A stretch of DNA of 64,000 nucleotides, taken from NCBI RefSeq assembly GCF_021190955.1, contig NZ_JAIOAO010000002.1, positions 1,364,001 through 1,428,000 on the forward strand. The letters are read 5' to 3'. This document shows positions 62,809 to 64,000 of this stretch, one piece after another; positions within the stretch are counted from its first letter, which is position 1; each line of letters starts with the position of its first letter. The notes below the pieces were generated by a model that worked only from the letters and a program-made list of their open reading frames with translations, searched no databases and was not told the DNA's origin. The position numbers were made by a program, and so were the translations under genes. This stretch comes from Parachryseolinea silvisoli (GTDB lineage: Bacteria > Bacteroidota > Bacteroidia > Cytophagales > Cyclobacteriaceae).

Positions 62809-63273
62809 ATGAAAACGTTTATTTCCATCGCGCTGATCATACTGGCCATCCCGTTATACGCGCAGGATGACGACCTGCCGGAAGAAAGCAATCCCACGGT
62901 ACGCGAACGGATACAGGCTGCCCGCGTCGCCTATATCACCGACCAGCTCGCGCTGACGCCTACGGAGGCCGAGAAGTTCTGGCCGATCTACCGTGAGTTT
63001 ACCGACAAGCGCAAAGCACTGCTCAAAGAGCTGCGCTATGCGCGGCGCCATCCCGACCCCAGTAAGAGCGCTGATCAAAACGAAAAAGACCTGGTGACCC
63101 TGGGCCTGGAGGTGAAGCAAAAAGAAGTAGACCTGGAACGGCACTATTCCGGGCAGCTGCTGGACGTTATTCCTGCGCAAAAGTTGCGGATGCTGCCGGA
63201 GGTCGAGCGCAAGTTTCGACTGCTGATCCTGAAGCAGATACAGGAGCGTCGCCGAGGGCGCGAAAAGAACTGA
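62809..63273 (+). CDS. Spy/CpxP-like periplasmic protein
   Basis: A 154-residue exported protein with a signal peptide (FISIALIILAIPLYAQ). The helical body carries QLALTPTEAEKFWPIYREFTDKRKALLKEL, the LTxxEAxKFWPxY(xE) pattern of Spy/zinc-resistance-type chaperones in Bacteroidota. Charged and helical to the end (IQERRRGREKN). It follows the membrane protein by 3 bases, so the operon may sense envelope protein stress. Confidence 0.8.
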   Translation: MKTFISIALIILAIPLYAQDDDLPEESNPTVRERIQAARVAYITDQLALTPTEAEKFWPIYREFTDKRKALLKELRYARRHPDPSKSADQNEKDLVTLGLEVKQKEVDLERHYSGQLLDVIPAQKLRMLPEVERKFRLLILKQIQERRRGREKN

Positions 63274-63328
63274 CGTCGTTAAACCTTTTGCCCCGTCGGC
63301 TGTCTAAGTAGTAATTAAACGGATCAAT

Positions 63329-64000
63329 ATGAAACGCAAGAACAGTTTTACGGTACTGGGCCTGGTAACAGTCCTTCTATGGAGCGCTGGAACCCTGCAG
63401 GCACAGACCGCAGCACAAGATTCAACCGGTTTACCCGGCGACAATTTCAGCCTGGAAGGCGCCCTGGAAATGTTCCAGAAAGCAGGCTCGCCGGAGGAAT
63501 TCGAAAAGATGCTGAACTCCCAGGAAAACAATGTCAACAACCTGGACCTGAACGAAGACGGTGAAGCCGACTATATAAAAGTTATCGACAAACGCGATGG
63601 CGACGTACACGCCCTGATTCTGCAAGACGCTGTATCGGAAAACGAGAACCAGGACATTGCCGTGATCGAATTAGAAAAGACCGGCAACGACCAGGCCGTA
63701 CTACAGATCATCGGTGACGAAGACATCTACGGCGAAGAGCGCATCGTCGAACCCACCGACAACACCCGCGCGCAAAAACAGACCACGCGCGTAGCCGATG
63801 ACGCCGCCCCGCGCACGCACACGACCGTCGTGGTAAATGTATGGGCATGGCCCGCCGTACGCTATATGTATGCTCCGGGCTATGTCGTTTGGGCATCTCC
63901 CTGGGCCTGGCACCGCCGCCCCATGTGGTGGCGCCCCTGGCGTCCGGTGCGCTATCACGCATTCTATACATACCGCATACCCTATCGCCCCCGCTATGTA
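63329..64000 (+). CDS. Exported hypothetical protein, partial
   Basis: The first 224 codons of an exported protein, cut at the window edge. A signal peptide (VLGLVTVLLWSAGTLQAQ) is followed by an acidic segment with an EF-hand-like loop (LDLNEDGEADYIKV) and a Trp/Pro/Arg/Tyr-rich region (VNVWAWPAVRYMYAPGYVVWASPWAWHRRP). Probably the last gene of the sigma operon. Function unknown; calcium binding is inferred from the loop. Confidence 0.75.
   Translation, partial: MKRKNSFTVLGLVTVLLWSAGTLQAQTAAQDSTGLPGDNFSLEGALEMFQKAGSPEEFEKMLNSQENNVNNLDLNEDGEADYIKVIDKRDGDVHALILQDAVSENENQDIAVIELEKTGNDQAVLQIIGDEDIYGEERIVEPTDNTRAQKQTTRVADDAAPRTHTTVVVNVWAWPAVRYMYAPGYVVWASPWAWHRRPMWWRPWRPVRYHAFYTYRIPYRPRYV

Overview
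The window looks like a chromosomal segment of a Bacteroidota bacterium, most likely of the order Cytophagales, with moderate GC (about half, judged by eye). The evidence is a type IX secretion pair (PorU with a C-terminal sorting domain, and PorV), the coaX / outer-membrane protein / LptC arrangement, a TolB-like propeller plus barrel protein, many lipoproteins, DUF4142 proteins, weak ribosome-binding sites and TAnnTTTG-type promoter elements. No rRNA, tRNA, CRISPR array, insertion sequence or prophage was seen.

Region 1 (1-25 kb) is core metabolism and envelope: a cut-off Glu/Leu/Phe/Val dehydrogenase, AnmK, CoaX, an outer-membrane barrel, LptC, YicC, the TolB-like protein, an FAD oxidoreductase, an MBL-fold hydrolase, phosphatidylserine synthase, PorU-PorV, an M16-like protein without its zinc motif, an arginase-fold protein without metal ligands, a 52-residue membrane protein ahead of a CNNM/CBS protein, a PpiD-like isomerase, DUF493, pterin dehydratase, RsmI and an inositol-phosphatase-family protein.

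Region 2 (25-33 kb) is accessory: a gene broken by a frameshift and a nonsense codon, an AT-rich and hairpin-rich 780-base gap, a CHASE3 histidine kinase with a receiver protein, a lipoprotein with a collagen-like stretch, and a di-haem peroxidase-type lipoprotein.

Region 3 (33-39.8 kb) looks like a stress-response patch: a baeRF-like protein, two DUF4142 lipoproteins, two small proteins, a UVR-motif protein, an SDR dehydrogenase and a glycosyltransferase. Four of these genes carry a near-identical GGTATA(n)TTTT element just upstream of their start.

Region 4 (39.8-55.7 kb) is a dense signalling island: a 1217-residue double-kinase hybrid, an OsmC gene remnant, a PAS-PAS protein with a kinase dimerisation helix but no ATPase, an AraC regulator, six single-domain receivers, a soluble CZB-PAS histidine kinase, and a CorA / CheB-only / GAF-like operon. 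None of the receivers in the island has an output domain, so signalling probably runs through protein contacts or phosphorelays.

Region 5 (55.7-64 kb) holds a TPP riboswitch with no recognisable thiamine gene behind it, aconitase, a CinA-type amidase, a TPR histidine kinase, and an ECF sigma-factor operon with a membrane protein, a Spy-like periplasmic protein and a cut-off exported protein.
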